NCBI GenBank assembly: GCA_002812745.2
Contig: NCSJ02000216.1
Span: forward strand, 1 to 64,000
Direction of reading: 5' to 3'
DNA: 64,000 bases
From: Scytalidium lignicola
Taxonomy: Eukaryota; Ascomycota; Leotiomycetes
Each line of letters opens with the position of its first letter. The stretch's first letter is position 1. Under the pieces are notes generated by a model. The model worked only from the letters and a program-made list of their open reading frames with translations. It had not been told where the DNA came from and did not search any database. Below, piece by piece: positions 18,578 through 30,231 of this stretch. The position numbers and the translations under genes were made by a program.

Positions 18578-20482
18578 ATGTCTAGACGACCGGAATCGAG
18601 CGGACTGCTGGAGGGGATGGAAATCTCCCCGATGAGCGAGTTGGGACGCACGCTCACCATCCCAAGGAAACCAGTTGCAATGGAACCCATAATCGAAATT
18701 TATCCTGTATCGAGCAACAGTGATGATGATTCATCTAGACAGAATAAGCCACCAGAGTATCGTGGGGCAGGAGACTTCCCACAATCGATGAATGGGAATC
18801 CATGGTTGCCCGGGTTCTGGAGGCAGTTCCCTCTCAAAGGGATATCCTCTCTCCTGGGCTGTGTAGCATGCATCATTGCTTCAGTGGTGATTCTAGTCGT
18901 GTCAGATGGCCAGCCAACGTCCTCTTGGAGTCTTTCTCCAACTGTTTATCTCGCTTTCCTCATATCAGGCACCAACATGCTCGCCCGCTACACGTTCAAC
19001 GAGGGCGTGAAGATTGCGTGGTGGTATCGAGCACTGAGAGGCAGCTCAGTGAGGGACTTGCGTGACCACTGGTCTCATGCCGATGGCTTTTGGTCGGCGC
19101 TGTTTTCTGGCCGGCGATTCAATTTGGTAGCATTGGGGAGTATCGCAGTCACGGTCATGGTAATCGATCAGCCGTTGATTCAAAGATCGTCATCCGTCAT
19201 TTCAATCAAAACCACATCTCCAACCAACGTGACCATCAACATTGCACGTGAGATCCCTTGGGGCTTCACTGGGGTCCAAAATGGTCGGAGTGATGCTGTA
19301 CAAGTTATGACACAGCCTATGATTGCTGCATTTAATGACCACAACAGTCAGAATGCCATAGTACAAAGTGGTACTAGTTGCAGTGATAATTGTACGGGTT
19401 ATGTTGAAGCCGGTGGACTCGCAGCTAGATGCAACACGACCAGCGGTCCAATTGAATACAGCTGGCTGGGAAACCAAGTCGGCGCCTTTTCATACTCGCC
19501 ATTCAATGTTAACTTTTCAGTTATCGCGGCAGCAGCGCCTTCATATCCCAATGGCACCTTTGGAACCCCAGCGCAGTTGGTCATGAAGGTAGGTTACACC
19601 AACAACAGTGTGAACACAAATTGTGCAGGAGTGCGGACCGAGACAACTTGCTACTTAGCATCTTCGACCATACGGTATCCAATTAATATCACTGGCGACG
19701 TTATCCAAATTGGCGATACCGTTAATCAAGGAACAGTCCAGTCCTTTCAACCAGCGCCACCGATGGCGAATGTCGGTACAGATATTGAGAACGACCAGGC
19801 TCCCTGGACACTAGGAGGTCTCTTCATAGCAGCCAACAACCTCTTTGCATCCAACGCTACTTACAATATCGGCATTACAATTAGTGATACTATGGACCTG
19901 CCGGATACTCTATCAAACCAGTTCCTCGATTTCCCACCCCTAGACTTATCCAACGCCAACAGCAGCTACATGCTTGTCAGCCCTCACGCGTGTATCTCAA
20001 ACTGGACCGACCCAACGATGTACATTCTTTCTCAGCTCAACGAAATAGCATTTCGCGTCTCTCTATACGCATCTAGCTTTCCCTACCGTGACACAGGTGC
20101 TCCCTCAGACCCACAAGTAGTAACAATGCAACAAGTCCGCACTATCAATGTCTTCCGCTCCGATTACCGCTTTCTCATCGCCAGCACGGTGATAACAATG
20201 GTATCTGTAGTGCTAATCACACCCATGTTCCTCGGATGGTGGGAGTTAGGTCGCAGGGTGACATTGAACCCCATTGAGATTGCTAAGGCATTTGATGCGC
20301 CCTCGTTAAATGGCCCAGGTTCTAATGCACCGTTGTCGCAACTGGGGAAGAGTATGGGCGGAAGAGGGTTGAAGTATGGAGAGGTTGAAGGATTTGTTGC
20401 CGGTTCCGAGACGAAGAGGCAGTTGAAACTTACGAATTCGGTGGAAGTTTCTGCGCCTCGAGCTGGGGAGGTGTATATATGA
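18578..20482 (+). CDS. Fungal four-TM membrane protein, DUF3176-like
   Basis: A single exon of 634 residues from the Met at 18578 (MSRRPESSGLLEGMEISPM). A longer in-frame start at 18266 exists, but its first 104 residues look like untranslated sequence. After a ~90-residue polar tail come TM1 (LLGCVACIIASVVILVV), TM2 (YLAFLISGTNML), the family-typical WWYRALRGSSVRDLRDHW segment, TM3 (NLVALGSIAVTVMVIDQPL) and a ~400-residue extracellular region with many N-glycosylation sites and paired cysteines. TM4 near the end (STVITMVSVVLITPMFLGWW) is followed by a short cytoplasmic tail. The layout matches a large fungal family of unknown function. Confidence 0.7.
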   Translation: MSRRPESSGLLEGMEISPMSELGRTLTIPRKPVAMEPIIEIYPVSSNSDDDSSRQNKPPEYRGAGDFPQSMNGNPWLPGFWRQFPLKGISSLLGCVACIIASVVILVVSDGQPTSSWSLSPTVYLAFLISGTNMLARYTFNEGVKIAWWYRALRGSSVRDLRDHWSHADGFWSALFSGRRFNLVALGSIAVTVMVIDQPLIQRSSSVISIKTTSPTNVTINIAREIPWGFTGVQNGRSDAVQVMTQPMIAAFNDHNSQNAIVQSGTSCSDNCTGYVEAGGLAARCNTTSGPIEYSWLGNQVGAFSYSPFNVNFSVIAAAAPSYPNGTFGTPAQLVMKVGYTNNSVNTNCAGVRTETTCYLASSTIRYPINITGDVIQIGDTVNQGTVQSFQPAPPMANVGTDIENDQAPWTLGGLFIAANNLFASNATYNIGITISDTMDLPDTLSNQFLDFPPLDLSNANSSYMLVSPHACISNWTDPTMYILSQLNEIAFRVSLYASSFPYRDTGAPSDPQVVTMQQVRTINVFRSDYRFLIASTVITMVSVVLITPMFLGWWELGRRVTLNPIEIAKAFDAPSLNGPGSNAPLSQLGKSMGGRGLKYGEVEGFVAGSETKRQLKLTNSVEVSAPRAGEVYI

Positions 20483-20707
20483 TTATTTGAAGGAGCATAA
20501 ATATTTTTAATGAAGTCATTATTTAGCGTGTAAAGAAATAGTTCTTTTAAGAAAGAAGGTGGTGTTGAAAGGTTTTGTGATAATCAATATTATGAAGGGC
20601 AAGAAAGTCAGCCGGGTTCATATAGAAAAAGAACCCATTTTCGAAGTATTTGTTCTTGTGCTTCAGTTATAAAAGTGTAAAGCGAATAGGTTTAATACCA
20701 GAATAAT

Positions 20708-22290
20708 CTAGCAAGTAAACAATCTAACAAATTCACTAATATCCTCACAAGAATCAAGTTCCCAACAAGCCCTCACAGCAATATCCGCCTGCTCGCCAGA
20801 CAAACACCTAACAGCCTGCTCCAAGAACTTCCTCTCAAGCTGCTCTTTGCTCATCGGTTTTGCTAAAGATCCCGTAGCATGTTCGATGTGAACAACTTTT
20901 GCTTTCTCAGGCACAACAACATCATCTTCATTGTCATTCCATTTAAAGTACAGCATTGCCTCATCATCTCGAATCCCTTCATCGGTTTCCACTACGATTA
21001 ACTCTCTTATGCGCGCGACGTCGGGATCGTCCTTTGCAACGCTGTCCGAGAATTCTGCTGGACCCGCACGTCCATACAAAAGCGCAACAGCGCAACCGTG
21101 GTATAGGGAGAATATTGTCTCGAGGCCGCTACGTGGATGGCGGTTGTTACATAATCTTACGCATTGCGGGTTTACCACCACACGAATGCTAGAGATATTA
21201 TCCACAGTGATTTTTTGCTGCTCTTGCTTGGTTGCCACTCTCACATCGCAACTATCTCGTTGATTATCGCTATGCAAGAAAGAATACATCTTAAGACACC
21301 CGTCAATGAGAGGATGAATAACGATACCACAAGGATACGGTTTGAAGGTATTCTTAAGAATCTGCCACAATCCTCCTCGAGCCCTTTCAGAGAGAAGAGA
21401 ACTATCAACCGTCGAAGAGACAAGATGCGCCCAAGCCTCGATGGGCGCAGGACAACTAGAAAAGTCATGTCGAGCTAACGTCGCGGCGAGGATCCCATTC
21501 TGCGCTCCACGACCCATATGTAGCGTCTTGGTATCAGTACCGAACATAGCGCGGATCCCAGATGCCATGCTCGCAGCGTGACCTAGTGCTGCTGCGAATT
21601 GCTGAGGCGGGAGGTGTAAGAGCTTTGCTATGCCCGCTGCTGCACCGAATGTTCCTGTCGTGCCGGTGATATGCCTATGTACCGTAACCAACACTTATTA
21701 GCAAAGCAGGCTCATAATCCTACCTTTCCTTATAACAGAATGGCAATAACAATGATGATGACAACGGCAATAGAAAATTATTGATGTAATCCTTACCACC
21801 CATCAGTATAATGCGAAGGAGAAATCGTATTCCCCACAGCACACTGGACTTCCACAGCCGTGACAAAGGCTAATATAACCTCCTGTCCAGAAACACGCCG
21901 TGATTCACCACAGGACAAAATAGCCGCCAGCGCAGCTCCAGAGGGATGAATAACAGTTCGAAGATGCGTGTCGTCGTAATCCGCCGTCGTGATAGCTATA
22001 CCATTCAGGAACGCAGCGGTATTGATATCCGTTCGTTCCGAGTGTCCGAGGATCGAAGCAGCAGCATTATTGTCCTCTTCTAAAACCAGTGCCGCAAAGG
22101 CTTTGCGATGAGGGTCTGCGTTTGCGGAGCCTAATGCGCAGCCGAGTGCGTTCAGGATAGAGGCTTTTGCGTGGGTGATTACTTCTGGTGGGAGGTCGTT
22201 GTAGGAAAGATTTGAGAAGAAGGTTGCTAATGCGAGTGTCTCGTCTTGTGCTTGTGGTTTTCCTTCTGGGGCTGGTTTTGATTCTGCCAT
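20708..22290 (-). CDS. MmgE/PrpD family protein (2-methylcitrate dehydratase / cis-aconitate decarboxylase-like), two exons
   Basis: Exons 21797-22290 and 20708-21674 join through a 122-nt GT-AG intron to give 486 residues, the normal size of PF03972 enzymes. Family features include HAKASILNALGCALGS, DYDDTHLRTVIHPS, YTDGWHITGTTGTFGAAAG (spanning the junction), ARPTMGRGAQNG-like sequence read as LHMGRGAQNG, and KPYPCG. Members dehydrate 2-methylcitrate or decarboxylate cis-aconitate to itaconate. I cannot tell which from sequence alone, and no itaconate-type transporter lies next to it. Its 3' end faces that of the DUF3176-like gene, 225 bp away. Confidence 0.8.
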
Positions 22291-22995
22291 TGGTGCTCTG
22301 AGTTACATCCGTTGGCTCTCTGCCTTGGAGGTTATCGTATATCTATCAGTATCGGATAATCCCATTTTAAGGATAGTCCGGGTGTTTGAATTACCCCAAT
22401 TACCCCAAGGTGGAGAGTGGGCGGGGATGAAGTTGACGCTGCAGAAAGAGAAAAACGAAGGTATTTAATTTCATGCAGGCATACATCTTGCGTTTAGTAG
22501 ATTCAAGCGGTCTTAACAGCAATTTTACGTGATTAGATGGAGAATCTCACAAGGACTCCTTTTTATTTAAGTGGTACCGGGATGAAGATATTAGGAAAGG
22601 TTTTATAGCCACAATGTCTTTCCTTTAAATCTAAGGATCAAGAATCGCTTTAACTTAAGTGTAGCAAGAGATATTAAATCAAACAGCGATTGATATTAAT
22701 AGAAATGATTAATTGTTCCTTCTTATGTTCTGTGATCTGTCTAACTCGTGACTATCTGGACACATAGCCCACATCATATTTACATTGACACAATAGTAAT
22801 TTCCAAATCTCGAGAATCTTCAAGAATACTCATACCTCTCCTTCATATCATTAGTTCTACAAGAAAGTTCAGATTAAGGAAGACAGTCAACGAGTCTGAG
22901 AGTATCATAAATATGCGTTACTATCACATCCCACAAATTTTTCAACCTTTCATATTTTAAATGTAGGCCCAGTGTACAATTTGCTTGCCTTCAAC
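22291..22995. other. Upstream region of the PrpD-like gene
   Basis: About 700 bp with no credible gene; presumably the promoter. Confidence 0.3.
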
Positions 22996-23001
22996 TACAT
23001 T

Positions 23002-23325
23002 TTATCGCTTCTTAGCGCCCCGTGGGAGATCATCCGGCCCTTCTACACCTTGCCTTCCATCTCCGGCTCCAGGCGCTATGTCACTCGTTCCCAAGACGTC
23101 AGGTCGACCGCTACTTGATACACTCGCAGTTTTCCTCAAAGCGCTGTTATTTTCTCCAGAAATTTGTCCTTCACATTGACCCGAACCTACGCTAGTAGAT
23201 CTCTAGCTAAGTGATTGCCAGTCACTCGCAGTGGAAGGTTGTTTAGATATAGGAAGATTAGCTTTGCGTTCCTCGGTCTCTTTGTTCTTGTCAGTGGTGT
23301 TTGTCAATAATGGACCGGATTTATT
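23002..23325 (-). pseudogene. Relic of a low-complexity C-terminal coding region
   Basis: The minus strand gives about 105 codons interrupted by only one TAG (after DWQSLS). Composition is polar and coherent: KNKETEERKANLPISKQPS before the stop; GQISGENNSALRKTASVSSS and GAGDGRQGVEGPDDLPRG after it, ending with AKKR and TAA. This resembles the disordered tail of a fungal protein. No domain is recognisable. The TAG could come from a CAG by a C-to-T change. It may also be chance. Confidence 0.35.
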
Positions 23326-23553
23326 ATTTATAGTTAATATCACGATTGAAAGTTAATGATTAAATTCAACAAATTTAGAGTTTTTTTGTCTATATAATGC
23401 TAATTAACTGTCCAATATATACTGTACAACAGTGAGCACAATCTCTGCTGGAAATATTCCTGAATTAAATATAGTAAGTCTTGAGTAATTTACTTTGCAG
23501 TTTTCAAAGATCTTGTTTGCTTATCTCAAACTGACTGCTAATAACTTATAATA

Positions 23554-23971
23554 ACGTAATTCCCAGTCCACCCGATCATCCACTCCACCCGATCACTGAA
23601 ATTTACCGCAAAATTGAACAAAACCACCCCTAGCAAACTCAATAACCATAAAATTTTGCAACTTTATGTTTTGCAAGATAATAGAATAGTCTCATTTAAT
23701 TTCAAATATCTGGTCTTTTTATTCTTTAAAAACTTGCAATATTGTTTGGGCCTCAAAACCAAGGCTAATTTATTATACAACATAAACTATTAATGTTAAC
23801 TATATATAAATTTGTAAATTTATAATATAACAATCGGACAAGTTATATTTGAAATTTTAGTTATATTTAATGATGTAGTTGTTATGTTTGCTAGGAGGTG
23901 GTTTTGTTCAATTTTGCGGTAAATTTCAGTGATCGGGTGGAGTGGGTGATCGGGTGGACTGGGAATTACGT
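23554..23971. mobile_element. TA-flanked MITE, 418 bp
   Basis: About 88 bp at each end are inverted copies, starting ACGTAATTCCCAGTCCACCC and containing two CACCCGATCA units, with only a few mismatches. TA dinucleotides flank both ends (23552-23553 and 23972-23973), fitting a Tc1/mariner-type MITE. The interior is AT-rich and non-coding. Confidence 0.85.
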
Positions 23972-24631
23972 TACCTACCAGGCTACCAACTTATGAATCC
24001 TTCATCATGGTCCAGTGCCATACTTGTTGACGCCTTCTACTGATGCTTTCCCATTTCTTAGTAATTGCTATGTGCCCGGTATCATGTACGAGAAATATTT
24101 TAATGTAATTGGTATTATATATATGATAGCCGCTAATAACATTGAAGAAATAAAGACACGGTCTAGCCGTAAATATACAGCAAAGGGCCATACAATATGT
24201 TTATTAAAATTTGGAATATTCTCACAGGACACGTGATATAAGTGTTTCTCACTCAGTTTATAACTATAAATTACCCATATAACGACTATATGGATGATAC
24301 CTAACTTAAGCGTTAGCCTATCACTTAAATGCTGTCTGGGACCGCGATTGCAAGATTCAGATTCTTAGGATAATCACTCTAGTTAATAAAACTACGGGGA
24401 ATCGATCTTAACCCAGGTCGCCCCTGGCGAGTTCAATGCTACCTACGGGTACACGTGTACAAGTCGTGTGACTTCAGGGTAATATTGAGCATTGACGCTT
24501 TGGGTTTAGCCGTACACGTAGTGCTTGTATGCTCTTTAAGGGGAATCAATTCTTTCAAAGTACAATAATAATCTCAATATTCCCAGACACTCATTCCCTG
24601 CTAAATACACGCTTTAAGAGAAATCTTAACC
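23972..24631. promoter_or_regulatory. Upstream region of the F-box-like gene
   Basis: About 660 bp, no gene recognised. A near-palindromic GTACACGTGTAC lies around 24449-24460. Confidence 0.3.
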
Positions 24632-25612
24632 ATGCCTCTACCTGAAAATGCCTCAAATGCCTCCTCACCTACTCAAAAATGCCTTTTCCTCACTCTTCCC
24701 TTAGAAGTTCGATATAGCATTTACAAGTTTGTTCTGCTCCGCGCTACACCGATTCAGCCAAATATTTGTGCAATCTTAAAATGTGTACACAAATTCAAGG
24801 ATAATGATGTAAACAGCAAAGATCACCCTCCTGAGACTGTGCTCGCAATATCGCGCACATGTCGCCAAATTCAACACGAAAGTCTTACTATTTACTACGG
24901 CTTGAATGTGTTTTCCTTTAGCAATACCCTTTATGCTTATCTGTACTTAAGTTATATTGGGCAACAGCGATGCGCATATGTGAGAAATATTCAATTCATG
25001 TGGGCAATTTACAGAGGGCAAGCTTCTAGGATGAACTTATATCGTATAACTAAGCTTTTTGCACAAAGTCTCAGTACTTGTGTCTCTTTACGAACGCTAC
25101 ATATTGGAGTAGCTAGACACGCAAGGGATGGTACTTCAGTGAAGTATTCGGCGCCGACAGATTTATTTGTTTCTGAAGCAACACCGCTTTTAAGGGCTGC
25201 TTTATGTGGAAGGGGGGATTCCATAGAAATCAAAGTCAGGGAAATTTTTGAATGGGGTCGTGAGGACAATTTTGAAGGAGAGATAAAACCTCCCGAAAAG
25301 TCAAGTAACGCACGATTTAAGGAACACTTCGATGTCGATCACCTAAAAGCTTTCGAAAAATCGCTGCGTGAGGAGGCAATGAAAGATCAAATTGAAAATT
25401 TTTTGGTCGCTGGAATTGAAGACAGTCGTGATTACTTGGCTCTAGGAAGAGGCCAAGTAAAGCCATCCAACAGTAGAGAATTGGCTGAAAGAATTTATCG
25501 GAAAAGGATAGCAGAGCTCCCCACTCGCTACCACGGGATGTACGTAGCTGTTGGTCCAGATAATAACATGGTCCCATTAGCAGACTATATGCTACAGGTA
25601 ATTTCACTCTAG
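24632..25612 (+). CDS. F-box-like/DUF7730-type fungal protein
   Basis: A single exon of 326 residues. The start of the domain (FLTLPLEVRYSIYKFVLL, residues about 18-35) and the following AISRTCRQIQHESLTIYYG with NVFSFSN are the hallmarks of a very large fungal family with an F-box-like N-terminus. F-box proteins recruit substrates to SCF ubiquitin ligases, but these members mostly lack any proven function. The C-terminal half is charged and has no recognised repeat. Confidence 0.65.
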   Translation: MPLPENASNASSPTQKCLFLTLPLEVRYSIYKFVLLRATPIQPNICAILKCVHKFKDNDVNSKDHPPETVLAISRTCRQIQHESLTIYYGLNVFSFSNTLYAYLYLSYIGQQRCAYVRNIQFMWAIYRGQASRMNLYRITKLFAQSLSTCVSLRTLHIGVARHARDGTSVKYSAPTDLFVSEATPLLRAALCGRGDSIEIKVREIFEWGREDNFEGEIKPPEKSSNARFKEHFDVDHLKAFEKSLREEAMKDQIENFLVAGIEDSRDYLALGRGQVKPSNSRELAERIYRKRIAELPTRYHGMYVAVGPDNNMVPLADYMLQVISL

Positions 25613-26376
25613 ACTCCAACATCTTCTAGCGTTTACTAAACAAGTCATCAGCGATTGAGCAATGTCAGCTTTATCAGAGATCGTGTTACACCTTAAATTG
25701 TATTATGAAGTTTTAATNAAAAAAACAATTAACCACTACTTTACGGACCTTTTTGTGATGTATTTTCATTTTGACCTTATGTTTCGATATTTGTATATCA
25801 GTTTTTTAGGGCTTGGAGGCTAATCGTATTTGTGTATTGCTGTGTGATATCTTTCCTGTGTAGTACTAGATAATTTAAAAACTGATAGATAAGTATTCAT
25901 TTGTAGAATATCCCAGCTGTTATTGAAACCTTGAATTTGGGATATGGAAGTTTCAATCTTTGAGTATAATATTATTGTTTTGGTTGTTAACTGATTTGCA
26001 GAGTTACTCCGTAAACAGAGGACAAATCCCGTGAGCTAAGAGAAAGCCGAAGAGACAGTGTACTAATCTTAGTGGATCTAGCTTAGGGCTACGGTAAATC
26101 ATTTGGTTCCTTTAATAAGTCGGAGGAGCCGACTCAGGGGGATCGTATGTGGCTTTTACCGCCTAGATAACCACGAGACCCCTCAACCAAATGGCGTTCA
26201 TGGATAGCGGAAGAAGTGGGCCGGCTTGAAAATAAAGGCTAGCAAGAGCATACAAGTTTGTGTGAGATTTTGAGCTCCTGGGAGCTCAGATGCTAGCACG
26301 AGAATCAAGCCACATTTCTTGATCTAATTTTAGATATATATCCCAAATTACAAGTCTTAATATTCAGGTTCTTATA
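25613..26376. other. Convergent intergenic region
   Basis: About 760 bp between two converging genes; no gene seen. A perfect palindrome (TGAGCTCCTGGGAGCTCA-like) lies near 26270-26290, and one N precedes an A run near 25718. Confidence 0.3.
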
Positions 26377-28575
26377 CTAAACTTTAGCAGGAGTCGGGAT
26401 CTCATTATACTCGTTAGTCTTCTCAGTAGTCTTCCCTTCGTCGGGAGACTCTCCTACTTCACCTAGGAGGGCCAACAAACCAATCTCGCGTTCAATACGG
26501 AGTTTGCGTTCCTCATCAGCAGCCGCGATTCCAGTAGAGCCAAAAAGTTCATCCATTTCCTCAAGGGTGCGGCCCTTGGTTTCGGGGACGAAAAAGTAAA
26601 CATAGAAGACACCGATAGTGGTGATACAGCCGAAGAAAATAAAAGCACCATATTGGCTAGCGCTGATGAAAGGGGAGGTCGACATGCCAACGGCGAAGTT
26701 GTTGAGCTGTAAAATAGAATATTAACTCATGATTTTGCTTCACGGAGATTATCTCAAAGTGAGACATACCCAGTTGCTGCTTCCTCCAAGACTGACACCC
26801 TTAGCACGCATAGAGAGGGGGAAAACTTCAGCGACAACAATCCAGGCAACGGGGCCTAAATGTAGTTAGCTTTGACTATCTAAAAAAAGAAAAATTTCAA
26901 TTTTGGTATTGAAGCTTACCCCAAGAGTAACCAAAGTTACAACAGTAAATCCAGACGAAAACAACACCAACCCAACCAGCAGCCCGATGACCAGCCCAGT
27001 CATTGTGGAAAGAACCAATGATACCGGCGACGATAAAGTGGCAGGAAGCCATACCAATGGCACCAGCAATAAGAATACTTTTACGACCGAAGTTGTCAAC
27101 CCAGAGGACAGCGGGGATAGTAAAGACGAATTCCATGATACCAACCACACCGGTAGCTAGAAGTGAGATTGTGTCGCCGGTGAGACCGATACCACGGAAG
27201 ATGAAGGGACTATAACGAAAAGCAACCAATGCATAAGCATATATTCCCAAGTTTGAAGAGATGCACCTGAACTTACGCATAGTAGTTAATGGCGTTGATA
27301 CCGTTCCACTGCTGGAACACCATGATTAAGCACTAGGTTGGTCGAGTCAGCGGGAAAAAGATCTTTCAGAAAAGACCAAATTAACAGACTTACAGCAACA
27401 GTGGTACGCTTGAACAACGAAGGATTTGTGATGAGAGACAAATAATCATAGACCTCGATCATGAAGCGGCTTTTGAAGGAACCGTCCTGATACTGCGGGT
27501 ACCGTTCGGCATGCGTTTCAGTCTCAAACATATGCATTGCCTTTACTTCCAGAAACTCGATGCGAACTAAGAGGTCATCGATAGGCTTGTTGCGAAGCCT
27601 GGCTAGCACCTCCAAACATTCTTCTTCACGACCGATATTCATCAAGTGGCGGGGGGATTGAGGCATGAATAAGACTATACCAACCCCAAGGACCACGGCA
27701 GGGAAGAGTTGAATACAAGTAGGAACGAGCCACGCAGCGTTTGATTGATGCTCTCCAGTTCCTCCAATAAAGTTGGTGCCGTAGCCAATCTATCGGCTGG
27801 TTAATATATATGCAGATTGTATTCCCTTGGCAGGGGGAGAGGAAGTGACTGACCCAGAAGCTAACCATGATACCAAACGTGATTGCGAGTTGCTGGACAG
27901 CAACTAGTGAACCACGAATTTCAGGAGGAGCCTGAAAGTCATCCTTGTTAGTTTTGATTTATTCTTTTGAGGGTGACGAAATGGAGAGCGAACCAGCTCG
28001 GCATTATACAGCGGGACAATCATCGACAAACTTCCGACACCCATACCGGTGACAAACCGACCACCGATAACATAGCCAACGCTCTTCGTACAAGCCTGCA
28101 CAATGACACCGACACAGAAGACGACCACGGCCACAACCACGGCTTTCCGACGACCAAGGTAGTCAGCAAGCCAACCGTTCAATAGAGTTCCGAGCCAGGC
28201 ACCAAGTTCGAGCACAGAGGTAACAATAGCTTGCTTGGTACCAGTTTCAGCGGCATATCCTTTGATTCGGTTCTGGAAGGAGTGCATCGTCAAGATTGAC
28301 GAGAACATTCCTTGGTTGTCTGTCACCCATCACCAGGGTCAGCATCACCAGGCAGAAGAAAGCAGTACAGGTACAAGTAGGAGCTACCACGATCCAAGGA
28401 AAGAACAGAAAGAACACGGGGTAGGGGACAGATACATACATCCATACACCAAACCTCCTAGCGAGGCGAACAAGCAGATCGCGAAGGTTCTGCCACTTGC
28501 GAAAAGAGCAGCGGCTCCTTGCTTGCTGGTAAGCTCTCTTCGCTTGCTTGACAATTCAATATGGCCACCAGCCAT
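26377..28575 (-). CDS. MFS hexose/pentose transporter, eight exons
   Basis: Exons (minus): 28440-28575, 27994-28319, 27854-27931, 27394-27789, 27277-27332, 26920-27209, 26770-26855, 26377-26706. All seven introns are GT-AG (61-120 nt) and the frame closes to 565 residues. Sugar porter signatures are GLVYGYNQGMFS across intron 1, LADYLGRRKAV after TM2, APPEIRGSL, MPQSPRHLM, FQQWNGINAINYYAPFIF across intron 5, GPVAWIVVAEVFPLSMRAKG, and the end motif PETKGRTLEEMDELFG. It should import a monosaccharide with protons; the exact sugar cannot be told. The tail is long and acidic, with several Thr/Ser that could control turnover. Confidence 0.9.
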
Positions 28576-29796
28576 CTTGGATTGTTATCTCACAGTAACT
28601 GAGTGAAAGAATAAAGATTCTAAAGGTGTGTGTCGAGACGACTAAGGAGGCTCTTGGGTACTGGCTAACTACCTTGTTGTTTCCCTACCTCTCTGTTTTG
28701 TCTTGCCCTTTTCTATTTCTCCCTTATTTCTCCATTTTTTTTTATCGGGATGATCGTCCCTTTTAACAACAGCTGTATGATAAGCAAAGCGTAAATATCA
28801 ATTTATCCGGGGTAAGATGACTTCATTTCAAGCTGTGCCTTATGGTGCTGACCTCTGGATCGAACAAGGAAGTTTTGCCGCATTCTTGGTGAGAGAAAGG
28901 CCGAGTTGCACAATACGCCGATGACTTCTGGCAAATCATTTTGAACTTCCAGATCTTTTGCTCCTAAGATTCGGATTCCCCGGACGCAGGATGCCAACAC
29001 CCTCTCGCAAATTCCGCCAATAATATGGCGTAAGGGACCATCTCTAGCTACCTGGTCCCACTGTACGTACCATCGGCCAAGCTCAATGCTACCCCAAACC
29101 ATTTCCGAAATTAGAAGAATATTTGAATATTCAANTTTTTTTAGTTTTACTCCTAAGTTCAATTTTAACCCTAAAAAAATAGTATGTGGGCCGTAAACCT
29201 TTGATTTAAAGGCTAACTGTTGTTTATTATATCGTTATATCTTTGATCAACTTCCTGTTGAACGAGAGTTAAATCATGTTGGAGAAAAGGCTATTAAACC
29301 AGCATTTTGAATGTCCAGTTGCTACAGTAAAGATCAAAACCTACAATTGGCTATACACCCCGGCCGCAGTAGCTAACCCCTAGCAATAAAGCTTGTATTC
29401 GCATCCACTTTAATCCCTGTTATGCCCGGGGAGGTGTGAAGTATTTAAGGGGGATAATATAATATATCCCTCCCTGATTTAGCCTAAAGTCTTGGTATCC
29501 CAGGGCTCAGCTGTATTTTGCACGTTGAGACCGGGAAACCGGCACATAAGCCTCGGATTCTTGGGATAGCGGGGGCCCGCACGTTGGAATCCGGGGGAGG
29601 GCTGAGCCTGATTCGGAATCGTTCGGCGGGGCCCAACACGAATTGCACCACCATCACATTTCACACCGCAAAGATTCGACAGTCTTCTGATTATCTTAGA
29701 AAGCGCTCTCAAATGTTACAGATAGCGTTCGTCTATGACACAAATTGGTGGTGCGGTACTGAATATTCGTTGTGATCAAAAGTCTGTAAAATATTT
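28576..29796. other. Intergenic region with one unexplained open frame
   Basis: The first 200 bp should be the transporter promoter. On the minus strand at 28803-29120 a frame of about 105 codons (ISEMVWGSIELGRWYVQWDQ ... LPEVIGVLCNSAFLSP) looks protein-like but has no recognised domain or clear start, and an N interrupts it at 29135. At 29445-29487 a short palindrome (GGGGGATAATATAATATATCCC-type) is present. No other gene is seen. Confidence 0.3.
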
Positions 29797-30213
29797 AGGG
29801 GGTACTCCTAAGTTACTTAAATTGATGCCAAATCGCTGGTATCAGCTGTTGCACAAACTACATCCTTTGTCTAATAGCCTGAAGCTCCCTGTCATTTTAG
29901 TGAGTTTTGGCCTTAAATAGCCTGTAATTATAGTGCCTTTTAGGCTTCAAACGACCTGTAATCCGGTGTACTTGAGTATGTGTTTCATTTAGTCTAATTG
30001 ACTTAAAATCAAGTATTAGATAAAGAAAATAATTATGAATCTATATTATTAATTAATGAATATTCAAAGACTTATAAATACTTGTATGCTATTATACAAA
30101 TATTAGCTTATAGCCTGATAATTCAGCTAAAATGCAGTGTTATTATTGCCTGAAAAGTAGCCGATACCAGCGATTTTCCGTCAATTTAGGTAACTCAGGA
30201 GTCGATTTAAGCA
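29797..30213. mobile_element. Degenerate relative of the MITE at 130-775
   Basis: Inverted ends (29797-29850 and 30161-30213) share AGTTAC(T/C)TAAATTGA and AATCGCTGGTATC with each other and, with changes, with the TIR at 130-188. The interior contains CCTGTAATTATAGTGCCTTT-like units as in the first copy. Many transitions separate the copies, as expected after mutation of old repeats. Confidence 0.65.
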
Positions 30214-30231
30214 AGGCCAATATTTATCTTG

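Noticed and set aside
20708..22290. Itaconate biosynthesis cluster
   Set aside because: The PrpD-like protein could be a cis-aconitate decarboxylase, but no mitochondrial carrier or itaconate exporter lies beside it.
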